A stretch of 64,000 nucleotides of DNA from JBBQKG01 sp038326655. Its GTDB lineage: Bacteria; Actinomycetota; Thermoleophilia; Solirubrobacterales; JBBDJG01. The stretch spans positions 46,650 to 110,649 of the forward strand of contig JBBQKG010000007.1 in the NCBI GenBank assembly GCA_038326655.1. Direction: 5' to 3'. Below the pieces are notes generated by a model. It did no database searches. It saw nothing but the letters and a program-made list of their open reading frames with translations, and was not told the origin of the DNA. How positions within the stretch are numbered: the first letter of the stretch is position 1; every line of letters begins with the position of its first letter. Position numbers and translations under genes: made by a program. Shown one piece after another: positions 1-7,878 of this stretch.

Positions 1-573
1 GACCTCGCGCTTGGTCGCCGACACCTCCCCGTCGGGGAGCTCGTCGATCTGCTCGGGGTCGATCAGCTCGTCGGCGAACAGCATCGTCTCCATCGTGAGC
101 ACGTCCCCGGCGGCGCGAATTGCGGTCAGGTACTCCTTCGAGCGGATCACGACCCGTGCGATCGCGACCTTGTTGGTCTCCTTCAGCGCCTCCAGCAGCA
201 GCCTGTAGGGCTTCGCGGCGCCGGTGTCGGGGGCGAGGTAGTAGGGGTGCTCGTAGAACAGAGGGTCGATGTCGTCGAGGTCGACGAAGTCCTCGATGTC
301 GATCGTGCGCGTCTTCGCCGGGTCGAGCGCCTCGAGCTCCTCAGGCGTCACGACCACGTAGCGCCCCGGGCTGACCTCGTAGCCCTTGACGATCTCCTCG
401 TAGGGAACTTCCGCATCCTCCTCGGCGCAATAGCGCTTCAGCAGGATGCGGGAATGGTCCTGCTCGTGGAGCTGATTGAAGCGCACCGTCTTCTTGGACA
501 CCGCGCTGTAGAGCTTTACGGGCACGTTGACCAGCCCGAAGCTGATCGCGCCTCTCCATATCGATCTAGCCAT
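1..573 (-). CDS. ku: Ku-type DNA end-binding protein, C-terminus cut by window edge
   Basis: Prokaryotic Ku homodimer that binds double-strand DNA ends and recruits LigD in non-homologous end joining. The visible 191 residues open with MARSIWRGAISFGLVNVPVK and continue with HEQDHSRI and GYEVSPGRYV, all typical of the N-terminal half of the bacterial Ku core. The usual length is about 260-300 residues, so roughly the last third lies left of the window. The ATG sits two bases after the ligD stop, so translation is probably coupled to ligD on one minus-strand transcript. Family assignment is secure; only the missing C-terminal tail, which usually contacts LigD, cannot be judged. Confidence 0.95.
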   Translation of the reverse strand, partial: MARSIWRGAISFGLVNVPVKLYSAVSKKTVRFNQLHEQDHSRILLKRYCAEEDAEVPYEEIVKGYEVSPGRYVVVTPEELEALDPAKTRTIDIEDFVDLDDIDPLFYEHPYYLAPDTGAAKPYRLLLEALKETNKVAIARVVIRSKEYLTAIRAAGDVLTMETMLFADELIDPEQIDELPDGEVSATKREV

Positions 574-575
574 GG

Positions 576-2006
576 CTACTCCAGTTTCTCCTCGAAGATG
601 ACATCCCTTGCATTCTTATCGTCGCGAAGGCCTTTGAAAGAAGCCTGTCGCAACGTTCGTGTCGTCGTCCAGCCACGAAACTCGACCTCGGCGACCAGCT
701 CCGGCTCCACGAACCGGGTCCCCTTGGGCGGCTGACGGCCCTCGAACGGGCTGTCGGGGCGCTCCAGCTCCTGGAGGCGCGCGAGCAGGTCCTGCAGGGT
801 TTGCTGGGTGAATCCCGTGCCCACGTTGCCCGCGTAGACGAGCTTTCCATCCGCATGGAAGCCGACCGCCAGGGACCCCAGCGTCGCACTCCGGCCGCCC
901 TGTCCGGGCAGCCAGCCCCCGATCACGAGCTCCTGGCGCATCCCGTTCTTCACCTTGAGCCAGTCGCCGCTGCGTGATCCGGGCTTGTAGCGGCTGTCGA
1001 GGCGCTTCGCGACAACGCCCTCGAGCCTCTGCTCCTTGCTCGCGTCGAGCATCGCCTTCCCCTCGCCCACGTGATGCGCCGGGGTGCGCCAGTTGTCGCC
1101 GTTCAGGTCCAGCTGCTCCAGCAATGCGCGGCGCTCCGTGTACGGCAGCGCCATCGTGTTGCGGCCCTCGAGATACAGCACGTCGAAGATCATGTAGGTC
1201 ACCGGCGTGTCGGCCATGCGGCGCCGGATCGCGGACTCCGACGCGAGGTGCATGCGCGGTTGAAGCCGCTGGAAGCTGGGATGGCCCTGCTCGTCGAGCG
1301 CCACGATCTCTCCGTCGAGCACGGCGCGTCGCGAGCCGAGCTCCCGGCCGAGCTTGCGCAGCTCCGGGTAATGCTTGGTGACGTCGCGCAGGCTGCGGCT
1401 CTCGAGGTGCACACGGCCCCCATCGCAGTAGGCGACCGCGCGAACCCCGTCCCACTTGACCTCGAACGCGTGGTCGCGATCGTTTCGGGGCAGGTCGGAC
1501 AGGCGGGCCATCATCGGCACCACGTGCTCGGGCATCGGGTCCTCCTCCGGGTCGGCCGGGGGGTCCATCCGGTGGATCATCCAGTTCTTGCTATTGGTCC
1601 GGAACAGGACGTACTTGCCCTCGAGGCGCTTGCCGTGGAAGGTCACGATCACCTCGTCGTCGCGCCACTTCTCGCACTCGTACGTGCCGCTGTCCCAGAT
1701 CTTCACCTTGCCGGCGCCGTACTCGCCCTCCGGGATCTCCCCGGCGAAGTCGATGTACTCGAGCGGGTGGTCCTCGACGCGGACCGCGAGGTGGTTTCGC
1801 TTGGGGTCGGTCGGGATCCCCTTCGGCACCGCCCACGAGACCAGCACGCCGTCACGCTCCAGGCGGAGGTCCCAGTGCAGGCTGCGCGCATGGTGCTCCT
1901 GGATCACGAAGCGCTCCCCGTGCCGGCGGGTGCGCGAGCGTCCGGCCGGCTCGGGGGTCTTGCCGAAGTCGCGCTTTTCCTCGTAGGTCTCGAGCTTCTG
2001 TGCCAT
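576..2006 (-). CDS. ligD: LigD-type ATP-dependent DNA ligase (phosphoesterase + ligase domains, no polymerase domain)
   Basis: ATP-dependent ligase that seals ends held by Ku. Residues about 30-150 form the 3'-phosphoesterase domain, with its histidine motif around HARSLHWDLRLERDG. Residues about 180-380 are the adenylation domain, with the catalytic lysine in EVKWDGVRA (Lys184) and a DGEIVALD motif. The C-terminal ~100 residues form the OB fold (EVEFRGWT). At 476 residues it lacks the primase-polymerase domain of the ~760-residue mycobacterial LigD, so gap filling would need a separate polymerase. It is immediately followed by ku (2-base gap). The ATG at 2006 has only 1 base to the next upstream stop codon (TlpA-like gene). 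Confidence 0.95.
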   Translation of the reverse strand: MAQKLETYEEKRDFGKTPEPAGRSRTRRHGERFVIQEHHARSLHWDLRLERDGVLVSWAVPKGIPTDPKRNHLAVRVEDHPLEYIDFAGEIPEGEYGAGKVKIWDSGTYECEKWRDDEVIVTFHGKRLEGKYVLFRTNSKNWMIHRMDPPADPEEDPMPEHVVPMMARLSDLPRNDRDHAFEVKWDGVRAVAYCDGGRVHLESRSLRDVTKHYPELRKLGRELGSRRAVLDGEIVALDEQGHPSFQRLQPRMHLASESAIRRRMADTPVTYMIFDVLYLEGRNTMALPYTERRALLEQLDLNGDNWRTPAHHVGEGKAMLDASKEQRLEGVVAKRLDSRYKPGSRSGDWLKVKNGMRQELVIGGWLPGQGGRSATLGSLAVGFHADGKLVYAGNVGTGFTQQTLQDLLARLQELERPDSPFEGRQPPKGTRFVEPELVAEVEFRGWTTTRTLRQASFKGLRDDKNARDVIFEEKLE

Positions 2007-2007
2007 C

Positions 2008-2643
2008 TCACCTGACGGTTGTCACGCGGCCCGTGCGGGCGGCTGTGATCCCGCGCTGGAGCTGCTCCGTGTCGACCGGTCCGCGCGCGTGGGCCACGAC
2101 CCGGCCGGCCTTGTCTATGAAGTACGTCTCCGGGATACCCGTTGCGCCGTAACTGTTCGCAACCTCACGCCCCGATTCGCGCACACTCGGGTAGCTCGTG
2201 CCGAACTTGCGGCCAAACGCATGGGCGTCGCCTCTGACGTCCTGGATGTCGAGCCCCAGGAACAGCACTCCCCGGTGCCCGAGCGCCCGCCAGCCGCGCT
2301 CGAGGCGCGGCGCCTCCTGGCGGCACGGTGTGCACCACGAGGCCCAGAGGTTGAGTACCACCGGCGCGCCGCGAAGGTCCGTGAGCGAAAGCCGCCCGCG
2401 TGCAAGCGCCGGTCCCAGCGACCGCTCGAGCTTCGGCGGCAGCGTCCCCCGCTCGAGCACCTCCAGCGAAAAGCCGGGCGCGGCGGCGGAGCGCCCCGAG
2501 GAGAGCGCCTGGTCGATGCGGTCGTCGGTCCCCTTCGAGAGCAGCCCGTACGTCAGCAGGGCCAGAAATCCCGCCACGAGCGCCACGACGATCCACCGGC
2601 CGGCGTGCAGCCGCCTCGGCGTCGCTTTCGCCTCCACGTGCAT
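2008..2643 (-). CDS. Membrane-anchored TlpA/ResA-like thioredoxin-fold protein
   Basis: Probable extracytoplasmic thiol-disulfide oxidoreductase of the TlpA/ResA family. Residues about 16-36 (WIVVALVAGFLALLTYGLL) form one N-terminal membrane anchor. The redoxin domain follows, with the active site LWASWCTPCRQE (Cys104 and Cys107) and a cis-proline loop in YGATGIPETYFID. Length (211 residues) fits the family. Such proteins serve cytochrome c maturation or extracytoplasmic disulfide reduction, but no cytochrome genes are in view, so the substrate is unknown. It lies directly upstream of ligD on the same strand, one base apart, and is probably co-transcribed. Confidence 0.88.
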   Translation of the reverse strand: MHVEAKATPRRLHAGRWIVVALVAGFLALLTYGLLSKGTDDRIDQALSSGRSAAAPGFSLEVLERGTLPPKLERSLGPALARGRLSLTDLRGAPVVLNLWASWCTPCRQEAPRLERGWRALGHRGVLFLGLDIQDVRGDAHAFGRKFGTSYPSVRESGREVANSYGATGIPETYFIDKAGRVVAHARGPVDTEQLQRGITAARTGRVTTVR

Positions 2644-2772
2644 GCCTGGAAGGATGACGGACTTGGATCGTCCACCGGCCCCCCGGGCGGCCCCGGCGCC
2701 GACTACGGCGCGGGATACAATCGAGCGGTGCTCCCCCAGAGCCGCTCACGATGACCGCCGAAGAGCCTTTCA

Positions 2773-3777
2773 ATGCCGATCGCCTTCCGACCACGACTGC
2801 CGAGACGGGCGCACACGAGGCGCGCCGGCACAGTGGTCGCGCCGGCGACTGAGCGCACCCAGCCACAGATCGAGCAGCTCTCCCACGAGGGCCTCCGCTG
2901 GATCCACATCGAGCGACCCGGCCCGCTCGAGCGCGCATGGCTGGCCGAGCACTTCGACTTCCACCCGCTGGACCTCGAGGACGTCATGTCCCGCAATCAG
3001 CGGCCGAAGATCGACGAGTACCCGGACTACCTCTTCATCGTCTTGCACTTCCCGATCTTCGACAAGCAGGTCGGCCGCCTGAACGCCGGTGAGCTCGACA
3101 TCTTCGTCGGGCCCGACTACGTGATCACGCTCCCGAATCAGCCGCTCAAGCCGGTCGAGTACCTGTTCGAGCGCTGCCGTACGAGCGAGGAGATGCGGGA
3201 GCAGTACTTCCGCAAGGGGTCCGGCTACCTGCTCTACCAGATCGTCGACCAGTCGTTCGACTACTGCTTCCCGATGCTGCGCAAGATCGGGAACAAGCTC
3301 GAGCAGCTCGAGGAGGAGATCTTCAGCGGCGCCGGCGAGGAGATCGTGCGCGACATCTCCAACGTCAAGCAGGAGATCATCAACTTCCGCAAGACGATCC
3401 GCCCGCAGCGGACGGTGCTGCGCGATCTCGAGCGCACCAAGCAGCGTTACATGGCCGAGGGCATGGAGGTCTACTTCGACGACATCGTGGACGCCTCCGA
3501 GCGGATCTGGGACATGCTCGAGAACTACAAGGAGGTCGTGGAGGCGCTCGAGGACACGAACGAGTCGGTGATCTCACACCGCGTGAACGACATCCTGCGC
3601 GTGCTCACCGCGTTCAGCGTGGTGGTGCTCCCCCTCACCTTCATCGCGAGCCTCTGGGGCATGAACGTGGGCGTCCCCGGCGAGAACAGCGTGGCGGCGT
3701 TCTGGATCATCGTAGGCGTGATGGTGGCGATGCTGGTCGGCATGATCGGGTTCTTCCGGCACCGCGGCTGGCTGTAG
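2773..3777 (+). CDS. corA: CorA-family divalent cation transporter
   Basis: Homopentameric Mg2+/Co2+ channel of the inner membrane. The soluble N-terminal domain (about residues 30-270, with a long acidic helical stretch around EQLEEEIFSGAGEEIV) is followed by two C-terminal membrane helices. The first ends in the diagnostic GMN motif (WGMNVGVPGE, residue 296 onwards) and the second is FWIIVGVMVAMLVGMIGFF. Length (334) is normal. The ATG at 2773 is the first start codon after an in-frame TGA at 2752, so the start is well fixed. A -10-like TACAAT lies at 2716-2721. Confidence 0.95.
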   Translation: MPIAFRPRLPRRAHTRRAGTVVAPATERTQPQIEQLSHEGLRWIHIERPGPLERAWLAEHFDFHPLDLEDVMSRNQRPKIDEYPDYLFIVLHFPIFDKQVGRLNAGELDIFVGPDYVITLPNQPLKPVEYLFERCRTSEEMREQYFRKGSGYLLYQIVDQSFDYCFPMLRKIGNKLEQLEEEIFSGAGEEIVRDISNVKQEIINFRKTIRPQRTVLRDLERTKQRYMAEGMEVYFDDIVDASERIWDMLENYKEVVEALEDTNESVISHRVNDILRVLTAFSVVVLPLTFIASLWGMNVGVPGENSVAAFWIIVGVMVAMLVGMIGFFRHRGWL

Positions 3778-3796
3778 ATCGGCGTACAGTTCTTCC

Positions 3797-4258
3797 ATGT
3801 CCGCTTGCCGTAGGCAGGCCATGATCGACGCGCCGGTGGAGACGATCTGGGAGCTCGTCGGGGATCCCCGCAGGCACCCGGAATGGTGGCCGCGCGTGAT
3901 TCACGTGAACGGCGAGCGCTTCGAGCCCGGCGACCAGTACGTGCAGGTCACCCGCGGCCCACTCGGCTCTGGCGAGACGAACTTCCTCGTCGAGCGCAAG
4001 GGCGACCTCCGCGAGATCCGGCTCGAGTGCCAGCTCACCGGGACCTACGCCCACTGGCACCTGACCGAGGCTCGGGGCGGAACCTTCGTCGACCTCGAGA
4101 TGGGGATGCAGCCGAAGGGGTTCGGCGACAAGGTTTTTGACAGCACCTTCGGGCCGCGCTACTTCAGGCGCTGGGCCGCCCACTCGATCGACGCGCTCGG
4201 TGAGGTCGCAGGCGCCGAGGCGGAGGTCAGCCGCCCGCCACGGCCGGCAGGATCGTGA
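3797..4258 (+). CDS. SRPBCC (START/Bet v1-like) family protein
   Basis: Small single-domain protein of the helix-grip fold. The N-terminus MIDAPVETIWELVGDPRRHPEWW is the usual opening of polyketide cyclase/dehydrase-like SRPBCC proteins, and the C-terminal long helix is FGPRYFRRWAAHSIDAL. These domains bind hydrophobic ligands, and no specific substrate can be read from the sequence. It begins 19 bases after corA on the same strand. Its 3' end overlaps the convergent sulfur-carrier gene by 32 bases, so the last ~10 residues are encoded in DNA shared by both strands. Confidence 0.8.
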   Translation: MSACRRQAMIDAPVETIWELVGDPRRHPEWWPRVIHVNGERFEPGDQYVQVTRGPLGSGETNFLVERKGDLREIRLECQLTGTYAHWHLTEARGGTFVDLEMGMQPKGFGDKVFDSTFGPRYFRRWAAHSIDALGEVAGAEAEVSRPPRPAGS

Positions 4259-4499
4259 TCTCGTCGCCCTCGGCGACGGGCGTTTCGAGCCCCTGCCCGA
4301 AGCGGATGTCCTCACCGCCGACGTAGACGTTCACGAAGCGCCGCAGCTCGCCACCCTCGGTGATGCGCTCGCGCAGGCCGTCGTAACGCTCGTACAGCGC
4401 GTCGAGCGCCTCGCCCACCGATGCGCCCTCGACCTCTGTCTCGGCCGCGTTGCCCGTCAGAGTGCGCAGCTGCGCCGGGATCTTGACCGTGACCGACAT
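4227..4499 (-). CDS. MoaD/ThiS-family sulfur-carrier protein with C-terminal Gly-Gly
   Basis: Ubiquitin-fold protein of 90 residues (MSVTVKIPAQLRTLTG...) ending in ILPAVAGG. The terminal Gly-Gly is what MoaD, ThiS and CysO use to carry sulfur as a thiocarboxylate after adenylation by an E1-like enzyme. Its ATG directly abuts the stop codon of the upstream ThrC-like gene, so the two are translationally coupled and under the same SAM riboswitch. That context points to sulfur delivery for homocysteine/methionine synthesis rather than molybdopterin or thiamine, and none of those genes are nearby. I recall a Streptomyces pathway pairing a ThrC-like homocysteine synthase with such a carrier but cannot verify it here. 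An E1-like activating enzyme must lie elsewhere. Confidence 0.88.
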   Translation of the reverse strand: MSVTVKIPAQLRTLTGNAAETEVEGASVGEALDALYERYDGLRERITEGGELRRFVNVYVGGEDIRFGQGLETPVAEGDEITILPAVAGG

Positions 4500-5732
4500 T
4501 CAGGCTTCGGCGGCCGCGAGCACAGCGTCGGCGACGCTCGCCGTGGTCGGTTCGACGTGGTGGACGGTGACGGCACCGCGAATCGCGTCGAGGGTCTTGA
4601 GGCCTTCGCCCGTGATGATCAGGACGACCCGCTCGTCCGGTCCGATGTCGCCGCGCTCGGCGAGCTTTCGAAGCACCGCGGTGGTGACGCCGCCGGCGGT
4701 CTCGGTGAAGATGCCGGTGGTCTCCGCGAGCAGCTTGATGCCCTCAACGATCTCCTCGTCGGTGACGGCGTCGATCGATCCGCCGGTCCTGCGCGCGAGG
4801 TCGAGCGCGAACACGCCGTCGGCCGGGTTGCCGATCGCAAGCGACTTCGCGATCGTCTGCGGGCGCACGGGGCGGCAGACCTCCTGGCCCGCCTGGAACG
4901 CTTGCGCGACCGGCGAGCAGCCCTCCGCCTGCGCGCCGTTGAAAGCCGGAAGCTCACCCTCGATGATGCCGAGCTCGAGCCACTCCTCGAAGCCGCGGGC
5001 GATCCGGGTGAAGAGCGAGCCGGAGGCGACCGGCACGACCACGCGGTCGGGCAGCTCGAAGCCCAGCTGCTCGGCGACCTCGAAGCCGAGCGTCTTTGAG
5101 CCCTCGGCGTAGTAGGGCCGCAGATTTACGTTCACGAACGCCCAGGGGTGCTCGGACGAGAGCTCTGTGCAGAGGCGGTTGACGTCGTCGTAGTTGCCGT
5201 CCACGGCCACGAGCCGGGTGCCGTAGACGCCGGTTGCAAGGATCTTCTGCTCCTCGAGGTCCGCGGGCACGAACACGTAGGACTCGAGCCCGGCGGCGGC
5301 GGCGTGGGCGGCGACGGCATTCGCGAGGTTGCCGGTGGATGCGCAGGCGACGACCTCGTAGCCCAGCTCCTTCGCCTTCGCGATCGCGACGTTCACGACG
5401 CGGTCCTTGAAGGAATGCGTGGGGTTGGCAGCGTCGTTCTTGACGTAGACCTCACCGATGCCGAGCCGCTCCGCGAGCCGCTCGGAGCGAATCAGCGGCG
5501 TGAAGCCCGCGTCGAGGGCGGTCTTGGGACGCCGCGCGAAAGGCAGGAAGTCCGCATAGCGCCAGATCGAGGCGGGTCCCGCCTGGATCTTGCGCCGCAA
5601 CTCGGCCGGGTCCCCCAGCGACGAGTGGTCGTAGGTGACCTCTAGAGGGCCGAAGCACCGCTCGCAGACGTAGCTAGCGTCGAGCGGATAGGTAGCGTGG
5701 CACTCCTTACAACTCAGTGCTTGTACTGGCAT
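4500..5732 (-). CDS. Threonine-synthase-family PLP enzyme under SAM riboswitch; probable homocysteine synthase
   Basis: PLP enzyme of the threonine synthase fold (410 residues). An N-terminal zinc-ribbon-like segment has Cys8, Cys11, Cys23 and Cys26 (CKEC, CERC). The PLP lysine is in NPTHSFKDR (Lys109), the phosphate/nucleotide loop in ACASTGNLANAVAAHAA, and VVPVASGSLFTR follows. By family alone it would convert O-phosphohomoserine to threonine. However, it is preceded by a SAM-I riboswitch with a terminator and fused in operon to a sulfur carrier, which fits use of O-phosphohomoserine plus carrier-bound sulfide to make homocysteine. The open frame extends upstream to 5921 through the riboswitch, but the ATG at 5732 just after a GGAG box is the believable start. 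Fold is certain; the substrate call is inference. Confidence 0.85.
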   Translation of the reverse strand: MPVQALSCKECHATYPLDASYVCERCFGPLEVTYDHSSLGDPAELRRKIQAGPASIWRYADFLPFARRPKTALDAGFTPLIRSERLAERLGIGEVYVKNDAANPTHSFKDRVVNVAIAKAKELGYEVVACASTGNLANAVAAHAAAAGLESYVFVPADLEEQKILATGVYGTRLVAVDGNYDDVNRLCTELSSEHPWAFVNVNLRPYYAEGSKTLGFEVAEQLGFELPDRVVVPVASGSLFTRIARGFEEWLELGIIEGELPAFNGAQAEGCSPVAQAFQAGQEVCRPVRPQTIAKSLAIGNPADGVFALDLARRTGGSIDAVTDEEIVEGIKLLAETTGIFTETAGGVTTAVLRKLAERGDIGPDERVVLIITGEGLKTLDAIRGAVTVHHVEPTTASVADAVLAAAEA

Positions 5733-5749
5733 CTTCGTCTCCTTACCAA

Positions 5750-5779
5750 CTAAAAAACTCTGCCCGGCTGTGGCAGAGG
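5750..5779 (-). terminator. Intrinsic terminator forming the riboswitch expression platform
   Basis: On the minus strand a 7-bp stem (CTCTGCC / GGCAGAG, arms at 5772-5778 and 5758-5764) with a 7-base loop is followed by six T residues (5752-5757). It lies between the SAM aptamer and the ATG of the ThrC-like gene. This is the classic layout of a transcriptional OFF switch in which high SAM favours termination. Confidence 0.9.
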
Positions 5780-5802
5780 TTTCGTTGGGAAGAAAACCCC
5801 CC

Positions 5803-5932
5803 CCACATCTCCCAGGCCTTGAACATGGAGCCTGCTGGAATTGGCACCGTTTCCTCGCCGCAAGGCTCGGAATGGTTGCCGGGGCTTCAAAGGGCCAGTC
5901 CCTCCACCCCTCTGGATGCAAGAGCTATGTGG
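5803..5932 (-). ncRNA. SAM-I (S-box) riboswitch aptamer
   Basis: Read on the minus strand, the region carries the S-box core in order: GGTGGAGGGACTGGCCC (5892-5908), then GAAGCCCCGGCAACC (GGCAACC at 5874-5880), and GGTGCCAATTCC (5837-5848). The closing helix P1 pairs CCACAT (5927-5932) with ATGTGG (5803-5808). These conserved blocks are specific to the SAM-I class. It sits in the leader of the ThrC-like/sulfur-carrier operon, followed by an intrinsic terminator, so S-adenosylmethionine should repress the operon. Known SAM-I targets are methionine and cysteine metabolism or transport genes, which bears directly on the function of the downstream enzyme. Confidence 0.95.
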
Positions 5933-5936
5933 TCGG

Positions 5937-5970
5937 TGATTATACGCATGCCGCCGACGAAGCCGTATCC
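5937..5970 (-). promoter_or_regulatory. Probable promoter of the SAM-riboswitch operon
   Basis: A consensus -10 hexamer TATAAT on the minus strand (5939-5944) lies about 7 bases upstream of the first base of riboswitch helix P1. The -35 region is weak, with no good TTGACA at 17-18 bases. The position relative to the aptamer is what supports it. Confidence 0.6.
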
Positions 5971-6006
5971 AGGCGACCTTCCGCCGCCTAATAGGATGCG
6001 CCGGCC

Positions 6007-6492
6007 TTGGCCGCGGAGATCCTGTGGGCGCCCTGGAGGCTCGAGTACATCATCGGCGAGAAGTCACACGAGTGCATCTTCTGCGCCAAGCCGGCGCTGG
6101 AAGACGACGCCGCGCTGATCGTCCGCCGCGGTGAGCGCTGCTTCGTGATGCTGAATGCGTTTCCGTACACGAGCGGGCACGTGATGATCGCTCCCTTTGA
6201 ACACACCGCCGACCTCGCCGGGCTCGACGAAGCGACCGCACGCGAGCTGATGTCGCTCACGCAGGACTCGATCCGGGCGATCGGCGGCGCCTACAGGCCG
6301 GAGGGCTTCAACGTCGGCGCGAACCTCGGCACGGTGGCCGGCGCCGGAGTCGCCGACCATGTCCACATGCACGTGGTCCCGCGCTGGGAGGGCGACACCA
6401 ACTTCATGCCGGTGCTGGGCGAGGTCCGTGTGCTGCCCGAGAGCCTCGGCGACACGCACCGCAAGCTGAGGGAGGCCTTCGCGAACCTGTGA
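6007..6492 (+). CDS. HIT-family nucleotide hydrolase/phosphorylase
   Basis: Histidine-triad protein of 161 residues. The triad is in VADHVHMHVVPRW (His118, His120, His122), preceded by the GFNVGANLG segment typical of Ap4A-type actinobacterial HIT proteins. A CIFC pair near the N-terminus (Cys23, Cys26) likely binds zinc. These enzymes cleave dinucleoside polyphosphates or nucleotidyl adducts; the exact substrate is not readable. The start is a TTG, since no ATG or GTG is in frame near the LWAPWR start of homology. Its TGA overlaps the GTG of the next gene (GTGA), so the two are coupled. Confidence 0.88.
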   Translation: MAAEILWAPWRLEYIIGEKSHECIFCAKPALEDDAALIVRRGERCFVMLNAFPYTSGHVMIAPFEHTADLAGLDEATARELMSLTQDSIRAIGGAYRPEGFNVGANLGTVAGAGVADHVHMHVVPRWEGDTNFMPVLGEVRVLPESLGDTHRKLREAFANL

Positions 6493-7871
6493 CCCGGCCG
6501 GTCGATCCTGCGATTTTCAAGGCCTACGACGTGCGGGGCATCTACCCACGCGAGATCGACCAGGACGTCGCCTACCGGGTCGCGCGGGCCTTCGTACGCG
6601 TGCTGCTGGACATGCGCGGCGGCGCGCCGCCCAGCGAGGGCCTGCACGTCGCGATCGGGCACGACATGCGGCCGCACTCCCCCGCGCTCGCGGAGACGTT
6701 CGCACGGGGCCTGCTGGACGAGGGCTGCAGGGTGCTCGATATCGGGCTCGTCGGGACCGAGATGGTGTATTACGCCGTCGGCTCGCGGCAACTCGATGGG
6801 GGCGTCTCCGTGACCGCCTCGCACAACCCGAAGGCCTACGCCGGCTTCAAGCTCGTGCGCGAGAGCGCGATCGCGCTCTCCGGCGACACCGGCATCGAGA
6901 AGATCCGCCGGATCGTCGAGCGCGAGGCCTTCGACGAGGCGCCGAAGCAGGTGGGCGAGCCTCAGCGGGCCGATCTGTACGAGCCGTTTCAGCATCACGT
7001 GGTCGGATTGATCGAGCCCGAGGTGATCCGCCCGATGCAGCTCGTGCTCGACGGCGGCAACGGGATGGCAGGCCCGATGATCGGCCCGATCCTGGACAGC
7101 TTCCCGGTGACCGCGGACCGGCTCTACTTCGAGCCGAACGGGGACTTCCCCGGCCACGAGCCGAATCCGCTGCTGCCCGAGAACCGCAAGCTCATCATCG
7201 ACAAAGTGCTCGAGCGCCAGGCGGAGCTCGGGATCGCCTGGGACGGCGACGCGGACCGGTGCTTCTTCATCGACGACCAGGGCGAGTTCGTGCCGGGGGA
7301 CTTCCTCACCGCGCTGCTGGCGGAGGCATTCCTCGCGAAGGAGCCCGGGGCGACGATCCTCTACGACGTACGCGCCAGCCGCGCGGTCCCGGAGGTGGTC
7401 GCGGCGGCCGGCGGAAAGCCGCTCGTGAACCGGATCGGGCACGCGTTCTTCAAGGCCCGCATGCGGGAGACCGGCGCCGTGTTCGGCGGCGAGGTATCCG
7501 GCCACTACTACTTCCGCGACTTCTGGTGCGCGGACTCGGGGGTGATCCCGGCACTGCTCGTGCTCGAGCTCCTGTCAGTGCGTGGGAAGACGATGGCCGA
7601 GCTGCTGGAGCCCTACCGAGGGCGCTACTTCATCTCCGGCGAGATCAACTCGGAGGTCACCGATCAGGACGCGAAGATGCGCGAGCTCGCCGAGCGCTAC
7701 GGCGAGGGCAAAGTGAGCTGGCTGGACGGCGTGTCGGTCGACTTCGACACATGGCACTTCAACGTGCGGCCGTCGAACACCGAGCCGCTGCTGCGGCTCA
7801 ACCTCGAGGGCTCCACGCAGCAGGAGATGGAGGCGCGGACGGAGGAGATCCTGGGCGTAATCCGCTCGTGA
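6489..7871 (+). CDS. manB: Phosphomannomutase/phosphoglucomutase family enzyme
   Basis: Alpha-D-phosphohexomutase that interconverts hexose 1- and 6-phosphates for sugar-nucleotide and envelope polysaccharide synthesis. All four signatures are present in order: the phosphoserine loop VTASHNPKAYAGF (Ser111), the metal loop AWDGDADRCFF (about 252-262), the sugar-recognition loop GGEVSGHYYF (about 335), and the phosphate-binding loop RPSNTEPLLRL (about 427). Length (460) is typical. Specificity for mannose versus glucose cannot be fixed from sequence. It overlaps the HIT gene by 4 bases at its GTG start and is followed after 7 bases by a metallo-beta-lactamase-fold gene, forming a short operon. 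Confidence 0.93.
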   Translation: MTRPVDPAIFKAYDVRGIYPREIDQDVAYRVARAFVRVLLDMRGGAPPSEGLHVAIGHDMRPHSPALAETFARGLLDEGCRVLDIGLVGTEMVYYAVGSRQLDGGVSVTASHNPKAYAGFKLVRESAIALSGDTGIEKIRRIVEREAFDEAPKQVGEPQRADLYEPFQHHVVGLIEPEVIRPMQLVLDGGNGMAGPMIGPILDSFPVTADRLYFEPNGDFPGHEPNPLLPENRKLIIDKVLERQAELGIAWDGDADRCFFIDDQGEFVPGDFLTALLAEAFLAKEPGATILYDVRASRAVPEVVAAAGGKPLVNRIGHAFFKARMRETGAVFGGEVSGHYYFRDFWCADSGVIPALLVLELLSVRGKTMAELLEPYRGRYFISGEINSEVTDQDAKMRELAERYGEGKVSWLDGVSVDFDTWHFNVRPSNTEPLLRLNLEGSTQQEMEARTEEILGVIRS

Positions 7872-7878
7872 ACGGAAC

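Noticed and set aside
1071..2015. 314-codon plus-strand ORF opposite ligD
   Set aside because: Antisense shadow of the ligase; no recognised motif.
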